Assembly (NCBI GenBank): GCA_947450115.1 | Contig: CANFUE010000002.1 | Span: 1-64,000, forward strand | Source of the DNA: Acidimicrobiaceae bacterium | GTDB lineage: Bacteria > Actinomycetota > Acidimicrobiia > Acidimicrobiales > Ilumatobacteraceae | DNA: 64,000 nucleotides | Direction of reading: 5' to 3' | Shown: positions 1-10,478 of the stretch, piece by piece | Layout: every line of letters starts with the position of its first letter | How positions within the stretch are numbered: position 1 is the first letter of the stretch | The notes under the pieces: generated by a model | Told to the model about the DNA's origin: nothing | Seen by the model: the letters and a program-made list of their open reading frames with translations, nothing else | The model's database searches: none | Program-made: the position numbers and the translations under genes

Positions 1-3000
1 GATGCTGACGCCACACCGTCACCATTCGCGTTCACAGCTTTAATCTGAATGTCATACGACGTACCATTCACCAAAGGCGACGAACCATTCGAGCTCGATG
101 ATGTAATCACTAGCGGTGACGCTGTCGTGCCCGTGGCACGCGTTCTGAATGTGGTTCCACCATCAGTGGAATACTTGTAACCCGTTATCGCCGAACCACC
201 AGAAGCACCCGCCGTGAACACCACCGACAACGAAGCATTCGATGTTGTGATTGAGCTAATCGTTGGTGCACCAGGAGTAGTTGACGGGACAGCTGTTGTT
301 GCTGCTGACGCAACCCCGTCACCATTAGCGTTGACAGCTTCGATTTGAACACTGTAGGTCGTCCCATTCACCAACGCTGTAGAACCATCACTACTCAGTG
401 TTGAAATCACAAGCGGTGACGCTGTCGTGCCCGTCGCACGCGTTCTGAATGTGGTTCCACCATCAGTGGAATATTTGTAACTCGTAATTGCCGACCCACC
501 AGAATCACCGGCAGTGAACGCCACCGACAACGACCCATTCGAAGTTGTGATCGAACCAATCGATGGTGCGCTAGGTGTAGTTGACGGAATGACTCCAAGT
601 GAAACTGTGGAGAACTGACCTGTTCCAACGTTATTAGTTGCTGCGACGTGGAAGACATACGAGGTTCCGTTCGTTAATCCAGTCACCAATGCGGACGTTG
701 CAGTCGAAGTTCCATCAACAAAGGTCGTCCACGTTGCACCCGAGTTTGACGAGTATTCAACGATGTAATCGAGAATTCCAGAACCCCCGATAGAACTCGG
801 CGCCACCCACGTGAGAGAAACCGTGCCGTTGCCACTTGAACCCGAAACCGAAGTAGGCATTCCGGGTACCGCTGCTGGCACTACTGCCTGCGATGCACTT
901 GAAGGGTTTCCTTCGCCAACGCTATTAGTTGCCGCCACAGTAAACGTATACGACGTACCATTGGTAAGACCGAGAACATCGCAACTCAGCGGACCACTCA
1001 CCCAAATACAAGTCAGCCCACCTGGGTTTGACGTCACGGTGTAGCGCGTAATCGTTGCACCATTGCTTGCTGGTGCTGTCCAAGAAATCGTCGCAAGTTC
1101 ATCACCACGCGCAGCTGATACTGAAGTGGGCACACTAGGTACCGCTGCAGGCACTACCCCGGCCGACATCGCAGACGTTTCACCAAGACCCACCGCATTC
1201 ACTGCGACAACCTTGAAGTAGTACGTAGAACCATTCGTGAGCCCCGTTACTACAGCAGTTCTGCTGGTCGACACTGAGTCTGGGAAGGTTACGAATGGTC
1301 CGATGGAGAATGCTGAGTACCACACTTCATAATCGGTAATTTCCGTTCCACCGTTTTGAAGAGGCGCAGTCCACGACAGGTTCACTCGAGAATCACCGGA
1401 GGTTCCTACGACCGACATTGGCGCACTTGGTGTGGTGACCGGAATGGCAGAAGCAGAAATTGCCGACTGCTCACTCGTACCAGCGCTATTCGTTGCCGAC
1501 ACGGTGAAGGTATATGAACGACCATTCGTTAAACCGGTGACTATGCACGAAGGTGCTGCCGTACTGCCCGCCGGCACTGTGTATGTACATGAATGAACTC
1601 CTGGCGAAGAAGTAACAAGATATGAAGTGATGGCTGCGCCACCGTTTGAACTTGGCGCTACCCAACTCACTGTTGCTTGAGCATTGCTCACGACAACTGA
1701 AACAGATCGTGGTGCACTTGGCGGGAAAACCGGCAAAGTGTAGGTCATCGCCTGACGTACACCCGTTCTTGTCTGGGGCTGGAAAACGGCGAGATGATGA
1801 TTGCCTGGCGACAACGACGCAGGCACTCTTCCCGACAGAGAGACCGACCCAGAGGCATCGGCAATTGCCGTATCGAGCACCTCAGGAGTTGAAGCAACAA
1901 TTAGTTGCACCCACTGTCGTGGGACAAGACCGGAATAACGCACTGTTACTTCATCACCCGGGTTGAAGGCCGACGAGGTGCGCAACGGTTGCGCCGGGTC
2001 AACCAATGGCAATGCCAAGACGTCACTCTCGCTTGGTGCTGCGGTTGGGGCTATAGGAATTGTTGTGGTGGTCGTAGTGGGGGCCACTGTCGTTGTCGTT
2101 GTAGTTGGCGCCACAGTTGTTGAAGGTGCTGGCGCTTCGGTCGTGGTGGTTGTTGCTGCAACAGTCGTTGTTGTTGTCGTTTCCACCGGCACGGAAGCAA
2201 GATCTGGCTTGCCGGTAAATTCGCGGGCATCTGGTGGCGGCAGACCAGCCTTTACGAGTGGAGCATCTAATACTTCAGGCAATTTCGTTGTGGTCTTTTG
2301 GTTTTCTAATTGACCCTGTTGGCGAGTTGTGTTTTTTTCTCCCGTATCTGAAACCACAAGGTGTTCTGTCTCTGTTGGCGACACCTGCGTAAACACTTCA
2401 TATTTCGCACCTTCGGTGGCGCCGCTGGCAGAACCTGTACGAACATCAAGCGCGGGAGCTGCTTCAGACGTTTTGAATTCGAGAGTCTGTCCATCATCGG
2501 TTGTGAGGTTGACCGTAATTGCACCTTGCGCGACGCTCACCGTGTTGGTATTACCTGCCGAAGAAGCCACAGAGTTTTCATTCGAGAGGGTGAGGCCTAC
2601 TTGTGGGTCATCTACAGCCACTTGCACATCTGACAGCTGCACGTCTACTGAAGGAGCAGATGACTGAGCATCAATTTCAAAAATAGCCTGTGGCGTCACA
2701 CCCACCACTCGAGCAGTTGATCCCAGGTGAATCGAGACACCTTTTCCGCTCAGGTTTGTAAAGACGAGATAATCGGTCGGCCCCTGTCGAGAAGCATCGG
2801 CAATTACAGGGCGAGGTGGAAGCGCAGAACGCAATGGCCGCACAACGCTTTCGCCCACCAGTTGAGAACCTGCTGTCAACTCACCGTCAGCAGACTGAAT
2901 GGACCAGTCTGGTTTTGCCGAACGAATGAGCAGCAAAGATTTCTGCACACCCACTTTGGAGCCACAAAATGGACACGTTCCATTAACACGGGCATCAAGG

Positions 3001-3803
3001 GGCGTGATGTCAATGTCTCCGGCGCCCCCCTTCCACATCTGTGGGTCAGAAACCGGATCCGCGCCCGAGAACGAAAACTGCCATGTCTCTTTGGTGAGAT
3101 CAACCTCTACGTAGCGATCCATTCCCGGCCAGTTCGAGTCGTACACCATGATGTGTGCAATACCGACCGAAGGGAACTCCACCGCATAAGGGAGAACCGC
3201 GTGACCACCAGAGTCGGTATAAATACCGAGCGTAAATTTTGGCGCGCCAACTTTGAGCGAGTCCACCAACGCCGCAACAATTTCTGATGGGCGTTTTTTC
3301 GCCCATGCTTTGGTAGCCACCTGAGTTTCATTTAAAAACTGCGTAGCAAATGCGCGCATGATGGCGTGTGTTAGATCTTCTTGCTGCGCAAGTGTGATGC
3401 TCTTCGGAAGTTCCTTACCAATAAAGCGGGTAGATGCAAGCACCGCAAGACCTTCACAGTGACCCGATACTCGAGCTTGGTTCACCATGCGTGCCCACGC
3501 ACGCGCTTCAGCAGAGAGTACGCAAGCTCCACTTTTTTGAACGCAGATATCGGGCCCAGAAGTGAACATCTTCGACATGTCGGTTGCGTCAAATTCACTC
3601 GGTGTAGCCGCCGCACCAAAGTTGGGAAATGCAAACCCATCAGGGTTGGGTTTTGCACCACTATCGACTTCTCCTGTAGGCAGTGCAGCGTTTTTCGCAG
3701 GTAGCGAATTATTCGGAGCAGCACCGCCGCCACCGCATGCGGCAAGGAGTAGAGCAACCCCCAGGGCAGTCAAGCCACCCACCACCACAGACCGAATATG
3801 CAT
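1..3803 (-). CDS. Lipoprotein with papain-like cysteine peptidase motifs, Thr/Pro linker and C-terminal FN3 repeats (truncated by window start)
   Basis: Own reverse-strand translation: start ATG (cat at 3801-3803), MHIRSVVVGGLTALGVALLLAACGGGG lipobox, motifs SGHCEGLA / GGHAVLPY / VYDSNWPG, Thr-rich linker, then FN3-like modules (SAPRSVSVVVSNAQATVSWVAPSSNGGAAITSYLVT...). Open at position 1, so absent from the supplied ORF list. Confidence 0.88.
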   Translation of the reverse strand, partial: MHIRSVVVGGLTALGVALLLAACGGGGAAPNNSLPAKNAALPTGEVDSGAKPNPDGFAFPNFGAAATPSEFDATDMSKMFTSGPDICVQKSGACVLSAEARAWARMVNQARVSGHCEGLAVLASTRFIGKELPKSITLAQQEDLTHAIMRAFATQFLNETQVATKAWAKKRPSEIVAALVDSLKVGAPKFTLGIYTDSGGHAVLPYAVEFPSVGIAHIMVYDSNWPGMDRYVEVDLTKETWQFSFSGADPVSDPQMWKGGAGDIDITPLDARVNGTCPFCGSKVGVQKSLLLIRSAKPDWSIQSADGELTAGSQLVGESVVRPLRSALPPRPVIADASRQGPTDYLVFTNLSGKGVSIHLGSTARVVGVTPQAIFEIDAQSSAPSVDVQLSDVQVAVDDPQVGLTLSNENSVASSAGNTNTVSVAQGAITVNLTTDDGQTLEFKTSEAAPALDVRTGSASGATEGAKYEVFTQVSPTETEHLVVSDTGEKNTTRQQGQLENQKTTTKLPEVLDAPLVKAGLPPPDAREFTGKPDLASVPVETTTTTTVAATTTTTEAPAPSTTVAPTTTTTTVAPTTTTTTIPIAPTAAPSESDVLALPLVDPAQPLRTSSAFNPGDEVTVRYSGLVPRQWVQLIVASTPEVLDTAIADASGSVSLSGRVPASLSPGNHHLAVFQPQTRTGVRQAMTYTLPVFPPSAPRSVSVVVSNAQATVSWVAPSSNGGAAITSYLVTSSPGVHSCTYTVPAGSTAAPSCIVTGLTNGRSYTFTVSATNSAGTSEQSAISASAIPVTTPSAPMSVVGTSGDSRVNLSWTAPLQNGGTEITDYEVWYSAFSIGPFVTFPDSVSTSRTAVVTGLTNGSTYYFKVVAVNAVGLGETSAMSAGVVPAAVPSVPTSVSAARGDELATISWTAPASNGATITRYTVTSNPGGLTCIWVSGPLSCDVLGLTNGTSYTFTVAATNSVGEGNPSSASQAVVPAAVPGMPTSVSGSSGNGTVSLTWVAPSSIGGSGILDYIVEYSSNSGATWTTFVDGTSTATSALVTGLTNGTSYVFHVAATNNVGTGQFSTVSLGVIPSTTPSAPSIGSITTSNGSLSVAFTAGDSGGSAITSYKYSTDGGTTFRTRATGTTASPLVISTLSSDGSTALVNGTTYSVQIEAVNANGDGVASAATTAVPSTTPGAPTISSITTSNASLSVVFTAGASGGSAITGYKYSTDGGTTFRTRATGTTASPLVITSSSSNGSSPLVNGTSYDIQIKAVNANGDGVASA

Positions 3804-3883
3804 TCAATTTAAATCTAGTAGCAAAAACGTCATAATTCAGGTCGGCTAGCCGCTGAACTTGGCTAAAAATAAGGCTTTGAACC

Positions 3884-6217
3884 CTATTGAGTGGCAATAC
3901 TGGCGCGAAATTCACCTTCAGCGATACGCGCAGCAATTTCGGGGTTTGGTTCGTCAAGACGTTCCAAGGTCACCCCACGAATTTCACCGGTGAAGCGATA
4001 CACATGTGGGTAGTTCCCTACCGCCGCACCGGTGTCCATTCCAATGTCGAACGACTCGCCACTCATTGAAAAAACAATAGGAACTGTGCGTTCTACGCGA
4101 GCGTGAGCAACTGCTTTTTTATCAACGAGCAACACCGCATCACCGCCTGCACCAAAGCCCCCGTCGTAAACAAAGTCAACAACAATTTCATGTGTACCTG
4201 GTGAAAGTGGCGTAGAAGAACGCGCCACAAAATGATCATGACCCATCCAGTTGTAGTGATACACAGGGCAGCCAGCATCGTCTAAGTACAACGACCATCC
4301 GGCCATGTTCCCGCCCTGGCATGCAATCACCCCATGTGCTCCCCCATCGCCAACTGCAATGGTGGCCGCGATACGAAAAGAACAGTTTTTCAAGTTCACT
4401 ACAGAACGTTCAGGCATCCGAATGTGCGCCGAGGTGTATGTGCATTTCTTCAGGCCACCCAAACTCTCTGGCGGCAAGATGGGCATTCCTAATGCCGAGA
4501 TGGGTTCACGCAGCGGGTACACATTGTGCTGCCCGGCAACTTCGTCGAACATCTCTCGCAGTGCTTGTAATTTTTCCGGATATTCAAGGGCCAGGTCGTT
4601 ACCTTGAGAGAAATCTTCTCGAATGTTGTACAGCTCCCATTTTTCTTCTGGGCCATTGAAGGGAAATGAGCCGAACCTATTCCAGGGAACACGGCCGTGA
4701 TAGCACGAGGCAATCCAACCGTCGTGATACAAGGCCCTGTTACCAAACATCTCGAAGTATTGGGTGGTTCGCAGGCTCTCTGCTTGCGGCGCATCGAGGG
4801 TGTACAACATCGACACCCCATCGACGGGCAATTGCTCAAGGCCATTCACATGTGTTGGCATTTCAATGCCTGCTGCGGCCAAGATTGTTGGCATCACATC
4901 AACAACATGGTGGAACTGCGTGCGCATCGTGCCATTGTCGGCAATGCGGCTTGGCCACGACAGCGCCATTGCATTGCGAGTTCCACCAAAATGTGAAGCC
5001 ACTTGTTTCATCCACTGAAACGGAGAGTCGAGTGCCCATGCCCAGCCAACGTTGTAGTGGTTCTCGCATCGCGCAGAGCCAAAGTCATCCATGTGTTCCA
5101 GCAGCCATTCAGGGTCTTCAGGAATTCCATTTTGAAATGAAGGCGCACTCCATGCGCCGTGGATTGTTCCTTCAGCAGAAGCACCGTTATCACCAGTGAT
5201 GTAAATAAACAGCGTATTTTCAGCAATGCCGAGGTCTTCTACAGCATCGAGCAACCTGCCAATTTGAGCATCGGTATGCGCTAAGAAACCTGCAAAAGTT
5301 TCCATCAATCTGCTGGCAACGGGTTTATAGCGGTCGGGGTAATCGGCCCACGATGGAATTTCTTCAGGACGTTGAGTAAGCAAAGTCTCTGGCGGAATGA
5401 CACCCGACCCCAACTGCCGTGCGTAAATGTCCTCACGCAATACGTCCCAACCGCCGTCAAAGTGTCCTTTAAATTTGTCAATCCACTCTTTTCCCACATG
5501 ATGCGGACAATGCATCGCTCCTGTTGCCACATAAGTGAAAAATGGCTTCTGAGGTTGCGAGCTTTTTTGCACTTGCATCCATGAAATTGCCTGATCAACG
5601 ATGTCTTCAGTCATGTGGTAGTCATCACGACCTTCATAGGGCATCACTGGGGTGGTTTGGTCAAAGAGAGGTGGCTCCCACTGCGACGCCTCAGCATTGA
5701 TAATTCCGTAAAAGCGTTCAAAGCCCATCCCGGTAGGCCATCTATCAAAAGGGCCTGCCAGTGTTTGTTCCCACATGGGCGTGAGATGCCACTTCCCAAA
5801 ACACGATGTGGAGTAGCCCGACAACTTCAGTATTTCAGCTACCGATGCAGCTTCTTTAGGGATAACACTGTCGTAACCAGGAAATACGTTTGCGGCTTCT
5901 GGAATGCCGCCCATGTGCACGGTGTGGTGGTTACGCCCTGTCAACATTGCTGCTCGCGTAGGCGAACACAAGGCGGTGGTATGAAACTGGTTGTAGCGCA
6001 ATCCATTTTTCGCCACTCTGTCTAATGCTGGTGTTGGCACCGGCCCACCGAAGGTTCCGCATGTTCCGAACCCCACGTCGTCGAGCAGTACAAGCACAAT
6101 ATTGGGCGCACCTGCAGGAGCTTGCGTCACGGGAATTGCAGTGGGTTGTGACTCGGGAATGGTGGCGCCCATTTCACCCGCGTACGGCGGAGTTGCATGA
6201 GGCAATGACGAATTCAC
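3884..6217 (-). CDS. Arylsulfatase-type sulfatase
   Basis: 777 aa; NIVLVLLDDVGFG metal site and CSPTRAAMLTGR formylglycine signature. GTG start. Confidence 0.93.
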   Translation of the reverse strand: MNSSLPHATPPYAGEMGATIPESQPTAIPVTQAPAGAPNIVLVLLDDVGFGTCGTFGGPVPTPALDRVAKNGLRYNQFHTTALCSPTRAAMLTGRNHHTVHMGGIPEAANVFPGYDSVIPKEAASVAEILKLSGYSTSCFGKWHLTPMWEQTLAGPFDRWPTGMGFERFYGIINAEASQWEPPLFDQTTPVMPYEGRDDYHMTEDIVDQAISWMQVQKSSQPQKPFFTYVATGAMHCPHHVGKEWIDKFKGHFDGGWDVLREDIYARQLGSGVIPPETLLTQRPEEIPSWADYPDRYKPVASRLMETFAGFLAHTDAQIGRLLDAVEDLGIAENTLFIYITGDNGASAEGTIHGAWSAPSFQNGIPEDPEWLLEHMDDFGSARCENHYNVGWAWALDSPFQWMKQVASHFGGTRNAMALSWPSRIADNGTMRTQFHHVVDVMPTILAAAGIEMPTHVNGLEQLPVDGVSMLYTLDAPQAESLRTTQYFEMFGNRALYHDGWIASCYHGRVPWNRFGSFPFNGPEEKWELYNIREDFSQGNDLALEYPEKLQALREMFDEVAGQHNVYPLREPISALGMPILPPESLGGLKKCTYTSAHIRMPERSVVNLKNCSFRIAATIAVGDGGAHGVIACQGGNMAGWSLYLDDAGCPVYHYNWMGHDHFVARSSTPLSPGTHEIVVDFVYDGGFGAGGDAVLLVDKKAVAHARVERTVPIVFSMSGESFDIGMDTGAAVGNYPHVYRFTGEIRGVTLERLDEPNPEIAARIAEGEFRASIATQ

Positions 6218-7944
6218 GACGAAAAACCCTTATTTTCAAGGGCTTTTCGGAACCTATCTACCGCACCTACGTCGCCATTTATCGACACTGAATTCTCTAC
6301 AACCATGTCGCTCCACAGCACGGAACCTTTTAACAGTGCATGCAATGTTTTCTGTGACATCACCACTGTGCTGTCGGCGTTCACCCCGGCAGTAGGTACT
6401 GCTACCCCATTACGCACATGCAAACCACAAAGAACATCATCAACGCGAAAGGCAATGTGATGATTCATCCCGTCAATCGCCGATGGTTCAACAAGAACGC
6501 GCAATGTTGCTATGAGTTCATCGCTTGGCGTGGTACGCAAAACTCCTGAACTAAATGTGTGGCGCATAAACCGGTCCATCGGCATTGAGCCGTCAAGGTG
6601 CCTTGCGCGGGTAATGGCCCAGTTACGAATATTCGCAGCAGGTGTGCGCTCGGCAATAACGCGTAAACAACTTGCGAGGAGTACACGGTCGGCTTCGGTT
6701 GCGCCCGCAGAGCGCGCCAGCCATGTTGCAAGCTCTGTGGCCCAACGAACGTCGTTAACTTCAAGTGCAGCTTGTGCCTGCCGTGCAACTTCCTCTCGCC
6801 CACCAAAGCCGGCAATGAGCTTTGCATACCTTTCTTCTGGTTCTACAGGAAACAGCTTCGATTCATCACCATCGAACCAGCCACGTAGGCCTATGAATAT
6901 TTGACGCAGGTGATGCTCAACTACTCCATAACGTTCAGAGGTGAGGTGGTCCTCGTCATACAACGCAGGCAAAGAAATGCGCGAGGACGTTTCATCCATC
7001 GTCCAGCCTTTGTTGATTGCACGTACCGATTGATCCCACATGTACTGCAATGAATCGCGGTAGCGAGTTGCCTTTTCGCGAATATTGTCTTTGCCCACCA
7101 ATGCAGGCCCATGTGTTGCCACCATGCAACTCGGCGACCAATTGATGATGTGGTCAATTCCCGGAATAAGCACTCGCGGATCGCGGTACTCCTCACCGCG
7201 AATTGCAAACACATTAAAAACCGTTGGCCACACAGAGTTGTGTATGCACGTTTCCAATGCTGGGAAAAACATGTTTACCGAGTCATCGCAATCGCTCGGC
7301 GAGTGTTTCATTTCCACTTTCAACCCAGCAATTGTTAATGATGCAGATTCGCCAACAGGGTGCGTGACGGGAATATAACCAGGTGTGATGGTGCTAAAAG
7401 CTGGGTTTCTGTACCAAAACCCCAAGCCTACGTTCACCAATCCATCTAGCCCGTCGGCAGGCATAGCAACCGCGAACTGCTCCACAATGCCACGCGCATA
7501 AGCAGGCGCAATTTCACCGCTCGCTCGCGATTTGTTGTAGGCAATTTTCTCATGGCCATAAATGGGCAAAGGCGAAACATGATTGGCTTCTTTGAAAATG
7601 GCTGAAGTGCCCTCTACGTAATGAAAGTGGCTATAAATGACTGCTGCAATTGGCGCATCGGTTACTTCACGCAAAAGGCGCAACGCCTCTTGCATCTCTT
7701 CTTCAGACTCACCTGTATCAATTGCAATCACGCCCTCGGGGGCAAAGATAAAGGTCTGATTCGACAGGCCATTGCCCACCAAGCACCACACGCCCTCGCG
7801 AACTTCATTGAAGCCGGCCTGCACCACTTCACTTTGAGCAAGGTGGTCACGATGCACGCGTTGACCGCCAGGGCTAACCACCACATTGCGGTCGTGAGCA
7901 TCGAAACTTCGAGTAATTGAGGGCTGCGATTTCGCCATAGCCAC
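6214..7944 (-). CDS. Alkyl sulfatase-like metallo-beta-lactamase-fold hydrolase (linear alkylsulfatase family, divergent)
   Basis: 576 aa; EGVIAIDTGES...IAAVIYSHFHYVEGTSAI...ATHGPALVG, with an SCP2-like C-terminal region; overlaps the sulfatase start by 4 bp. Confidence 0.82.
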   Translation of the reverse strand: MAMAKSQPSITRSFDAHDRNVVVSPGGQRVHRDHLAQSEVVQAGFNEVREGVWCLVGNGLSNQTFIFAPEGVIAIDTGESEEEMQEALRLLREVTDAPIAAVIYSHFHYVEGTSAIFKEANHVSPLPIYGHEKIAYNKSRASGEIAPAYARGIVEQFAVAMPADGLDGLVNVGLGFWYRNPAFSTITPGYIPVTHPVGESASLTIAGLKVEMKHSPSDCDDSVNMFFPALETCIHNSVWPTVFNVFAIRGEEYRDPRVLIPGIDHIINWSPSCMVATHGPALVGKDNIREKATRYRDSLQYMWDQSVRAINKGWTMDETSSRISLPALYDEDHLTSERYGVVEHHLRQIFIGLRGWFDGDESKLFPVEPEERYAKLIAGFGGREEVARQAQAALEVNDVRWATELATWLARSAGATEADRVLLASCLRVIAERTPAANIRNWAITRARHLDGSMPMDRFMRHTFSSGVLRTTPSDELIATLRVLVEPSAIDGMNHHIAFRVDDVLCGLHVRNGVAVPTAGVNADSTVVMSQKTLHALLKGSVLWSDMVVENSVSINGDVGAVDRFRKALENKGFSS

Positions 7945-8004
7945 ACCTTATGTCACTACAACGCAAGCAATTATGCCTGACAAGCCAGGCGAGGTGAGTT
8001 GGTA

Positions 8005-10368
8005 CTACCTACCAACAAATCGATTGTTCTGACCCATGTTGATTTCAGGTTCGCCGACACTCGTATTGTCTGGCCAAAATTTAGGGATGTCGTTGATCTT
8101 TCCGCGCCAAGCACCATTCAACAAAAGGTGCAAGTCGAATGTTTTGCCCGCAGTTGTTGTACCCACGCCGCCATGGGCATGGTAGTGATAGCCCATCCCA
8201 TCACCGTGGTCATGGCCGCCATATTCATCAAGCGGAACGTTGTACCCCACCATATTGGCGTATGCATTGTCGTACGCCCCGAACAAGGCAACACCGTCGT
8301 ATCCAAAGCCAATGAGTGGAGGATGCGCTTTACCCACGTAGTCATCTGAGTTGTATAAGTGCATCCCATTTGGGTTAGCTGCATGCCCATCGGCGTGGTA
8401 GTGCAAACCCATTCCTTGGCCCACGTGTGCACCAATCACGCAAATCTCGCCAACCACCTGCGACTGCGCTAAGACGTTATTGAAAGCTGGGTAAATCAAC
8501 ATGCCATCGGCAGCAATTCCATTTGCTGCTCTGCTTGCCCAATTGTAGGGAGTGCTGGCACCCGTGTAGTGCGCGTCTGACTTCAATGAAGGTCGTGTAC
8601 CAAAAGTGTTTTCTTCAACAGTTGAGACAAGCCCGTAGTCGCGCATGGGAATTTTGGAGAGCACCATGTTCTCGACAGCATCGCGGGTGACACCATTACA
8701 GTCATAAAGTTTGCAAGTATCCGTTGGAAACGCGCCTGGTGGGCGCCGAATGTCATTTAGCCCATTGGGTTTATCAGATGTGTTGTAGCTAGCCATCACC
8801 ATAAAAGGTGCGTGCTTGCCAGAATCATCAAGCTCATTGGTGAAGTAAATGAAAGGAACAGTGTGCTGACCCACTACACCATTTGCAATGCTGGCACTTT
8901 CCAGAATGCCTGCCAATGCTTGGTCACGGAAATTACGATACAGCTCAATGCTGTAGCGCAGATGGCCACCTTCTCCTTCGACGGAAGCTTTGATGGCGAG
9001 CAGTTCAGCGTCGGCAGCAAGTTTTGTGGCAGCGTTAACTCCCGCTGCCGCAATTTGAGCGCTATACGTTGGTTTAACATCGCGTAATTTAATTCTGTGC
9101 ATGTCACGCGTACCATCTGGCAGCAATTCACCTTCCATTTCGGTGATGGGATCGTTACCAGCCACGTACGACGCAATAGACACTCTGGGGTTGGGAACTA
9201 ACTTGACGGCACTCGGGTTAAAGGAAGTTGGAATATCGAAATTAATGGGTGAATTGAAAAAATAGAGTGGTGTTGCGCTTGCTAAAGATGGAACAAGTGC
9301 ATAAACCCCGTTGGTGGCATTCACATAATAATTTGCAGCACCAAAATTTGAGTCAAGTGAGTGCGTATACGTAGTGGTGTTCAACACATAACGCTTTTTT
9401 GCTTGCAGTATTTTCGTTGTCTTGTTGTAGGTGAAAGTGATATAGCCAGGAGAACCACTAGTTTTCGCGTGGTTGATCGCAAAATTCAACTTGTTCCCAT
9501 CTGATGGCGCATAGTCGAGCGTATAAACAGAGTGCAATTGTGACTCGATACTAAATTGCGTTGGGTCAGTTGCATCGGCAACAGCTGAGAAAATTCCGTG
9601 CAAGTAGCTACCGTACGTTTGTGCCATTAACGAAGATGTTGACGCTTTGAAAGTAGCGTCAATTGCAAAATAGTCATTAGCAAGCGCCGCATCGCTGCTG
9701 GGCGAGATGAGAAACTTTGCACGGTCGCACAGCACGGCCAGCGAAGTTAATGTTTTTCCTGGTAATGACTTCGTCAATGTCTGAGAAAATGGTGCAGGCA
9801 AGTAATACAACGTTTCATCGGTTGCGGTCACAGCGGCCGCCACTTTCACCTGGGCATCTGATACCGAGGTAGCAATGACGCTCGACCCACTGCCCTCGCA
9901 GGCACTCACACTTGTTCCCGTTCCAGCGTTACCTCCGCTAGATCCGCTTCCAGAACCACTTCCGCCACCAGGTACAGCAGTTGTGACCGGCGAGGAAACT
10001 GAACCGGCGTAATCCTTCGGGCGAATAACAAAACGCTTCACAATTTTTGCTGATTTGTATTTACCTTTTTGGGCAATTTTTAAGGTGACCGTACAAGAAC
10101 CATTTGACTTCACTGCGATAGATGATTTCGACTTATTCAGTGAGCAAGAACCCGATACCAACCACGTTTTTGTGCCAGTTGACGGCGTACTCACCAAAGT
10201 TTTCAAGGTGACAGTTGAGGAAGAGACGAGCCAAGTCTTTTTCCATGTCGTTTTCGCTACAGAAAGCGCCGACACATAGTTCACTGCCAACACAGTGACG
10301 AGCAAAAAGGAAACAAGAAGTGCGCCAGCACCTTTGACAGAGCGATGAAAGCCACGTTGAAGTTCCAC
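8005..10368 (-). CDS. Secreted YHYH-domain protein
   Basis: 787 aa; N-terminal hydrophobic segment, Ser/Gly linker, C-terminal GLHYHADGHAANPNGMHLYN...GFGYDGVALFGAYDN...GHDHGDGMGYHYHAHGG typical of YHYH proteins. Confidence 0.8.
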   Translation of the reverse strand: MELQRGFHRSVKGAGALLVSFLLVTVLAVNYVSALSVAKTTWKKTWLVSSSTVTLKTLVSTPSTGTKTWLVSGSCSLNKSKSSIAVKSNGSCTVTLKIAQKGKYKSAKIVKRFVIRPKDYAGSVSSPVTTAVPGGGSGSGSGSSGGNAGTGTSVSACEGSGSSVIATSVSDAQVKVAAAVTATDETLYYLPAPFSQTLTKSLPGKTLTSLAVLCDRAKFLISPSSDAALANDYFAIDATFKASTSSLMAQTYGSYLHGIFSAVADATDPTQFSIESQLHSVYTLDYAPSDGNKLNFAINHAKTSGSPGYITFTYNKTTKILQAKKRYVLNTTTYTHSLDSNFGAANYYVNATNGVYALVPSLASATPLYFFNSPINFDIPTSFNPSAVKLVPNPRVSIASYVAGNDPITEMEGELLPDGTRDMHRIKLRDVKPTYSAQIAAAGVNAATKLAADAELLAIKASVEGEGGHLRYSIELYRNFRDQALAGILESASIANGVVGQHTVPFIYFTNELDDSGKHAPFMVMASYNTSDKPNGLNDIRRPPGAFPTDTCKLYDCNGVTRDAVENMVLSKIPMRDYGLVSTVEENTFGTRPSLKSDAHYTGASTPYNWASRAANGIAADGMLIYPAFNNVLAQSQVVGEICVIGAHVGQGMGLHYHADGHAANPNGMHLYNSDDYVGKAHPPLIGFGYDGVALFGAYDNAYANMVGYNVPLDEYGGHDHGDGMGYHYHAHGGVGTTTAGKTFDLHLLLNGAWRGKINDIPKFWPDNTSVGEPEINMGQNNRFVGR

Positions 10369-10388
10369 GACGGAACACTAATGCAAAG

Positions 10389-10461
<73 letters not shown>

Positions 10462-10478
10462 TAGTGGGACACCGAATC

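Noticed and set aside
1646-3287. Plus-strand ORFs over the FN3/protease gene (e.g. 1963-2313, 2727-3287)
   Set aside because: Antisense to a convincing minus-strand coding frame; poly-Val sequence arises from the complement of Thr codons in the linker.
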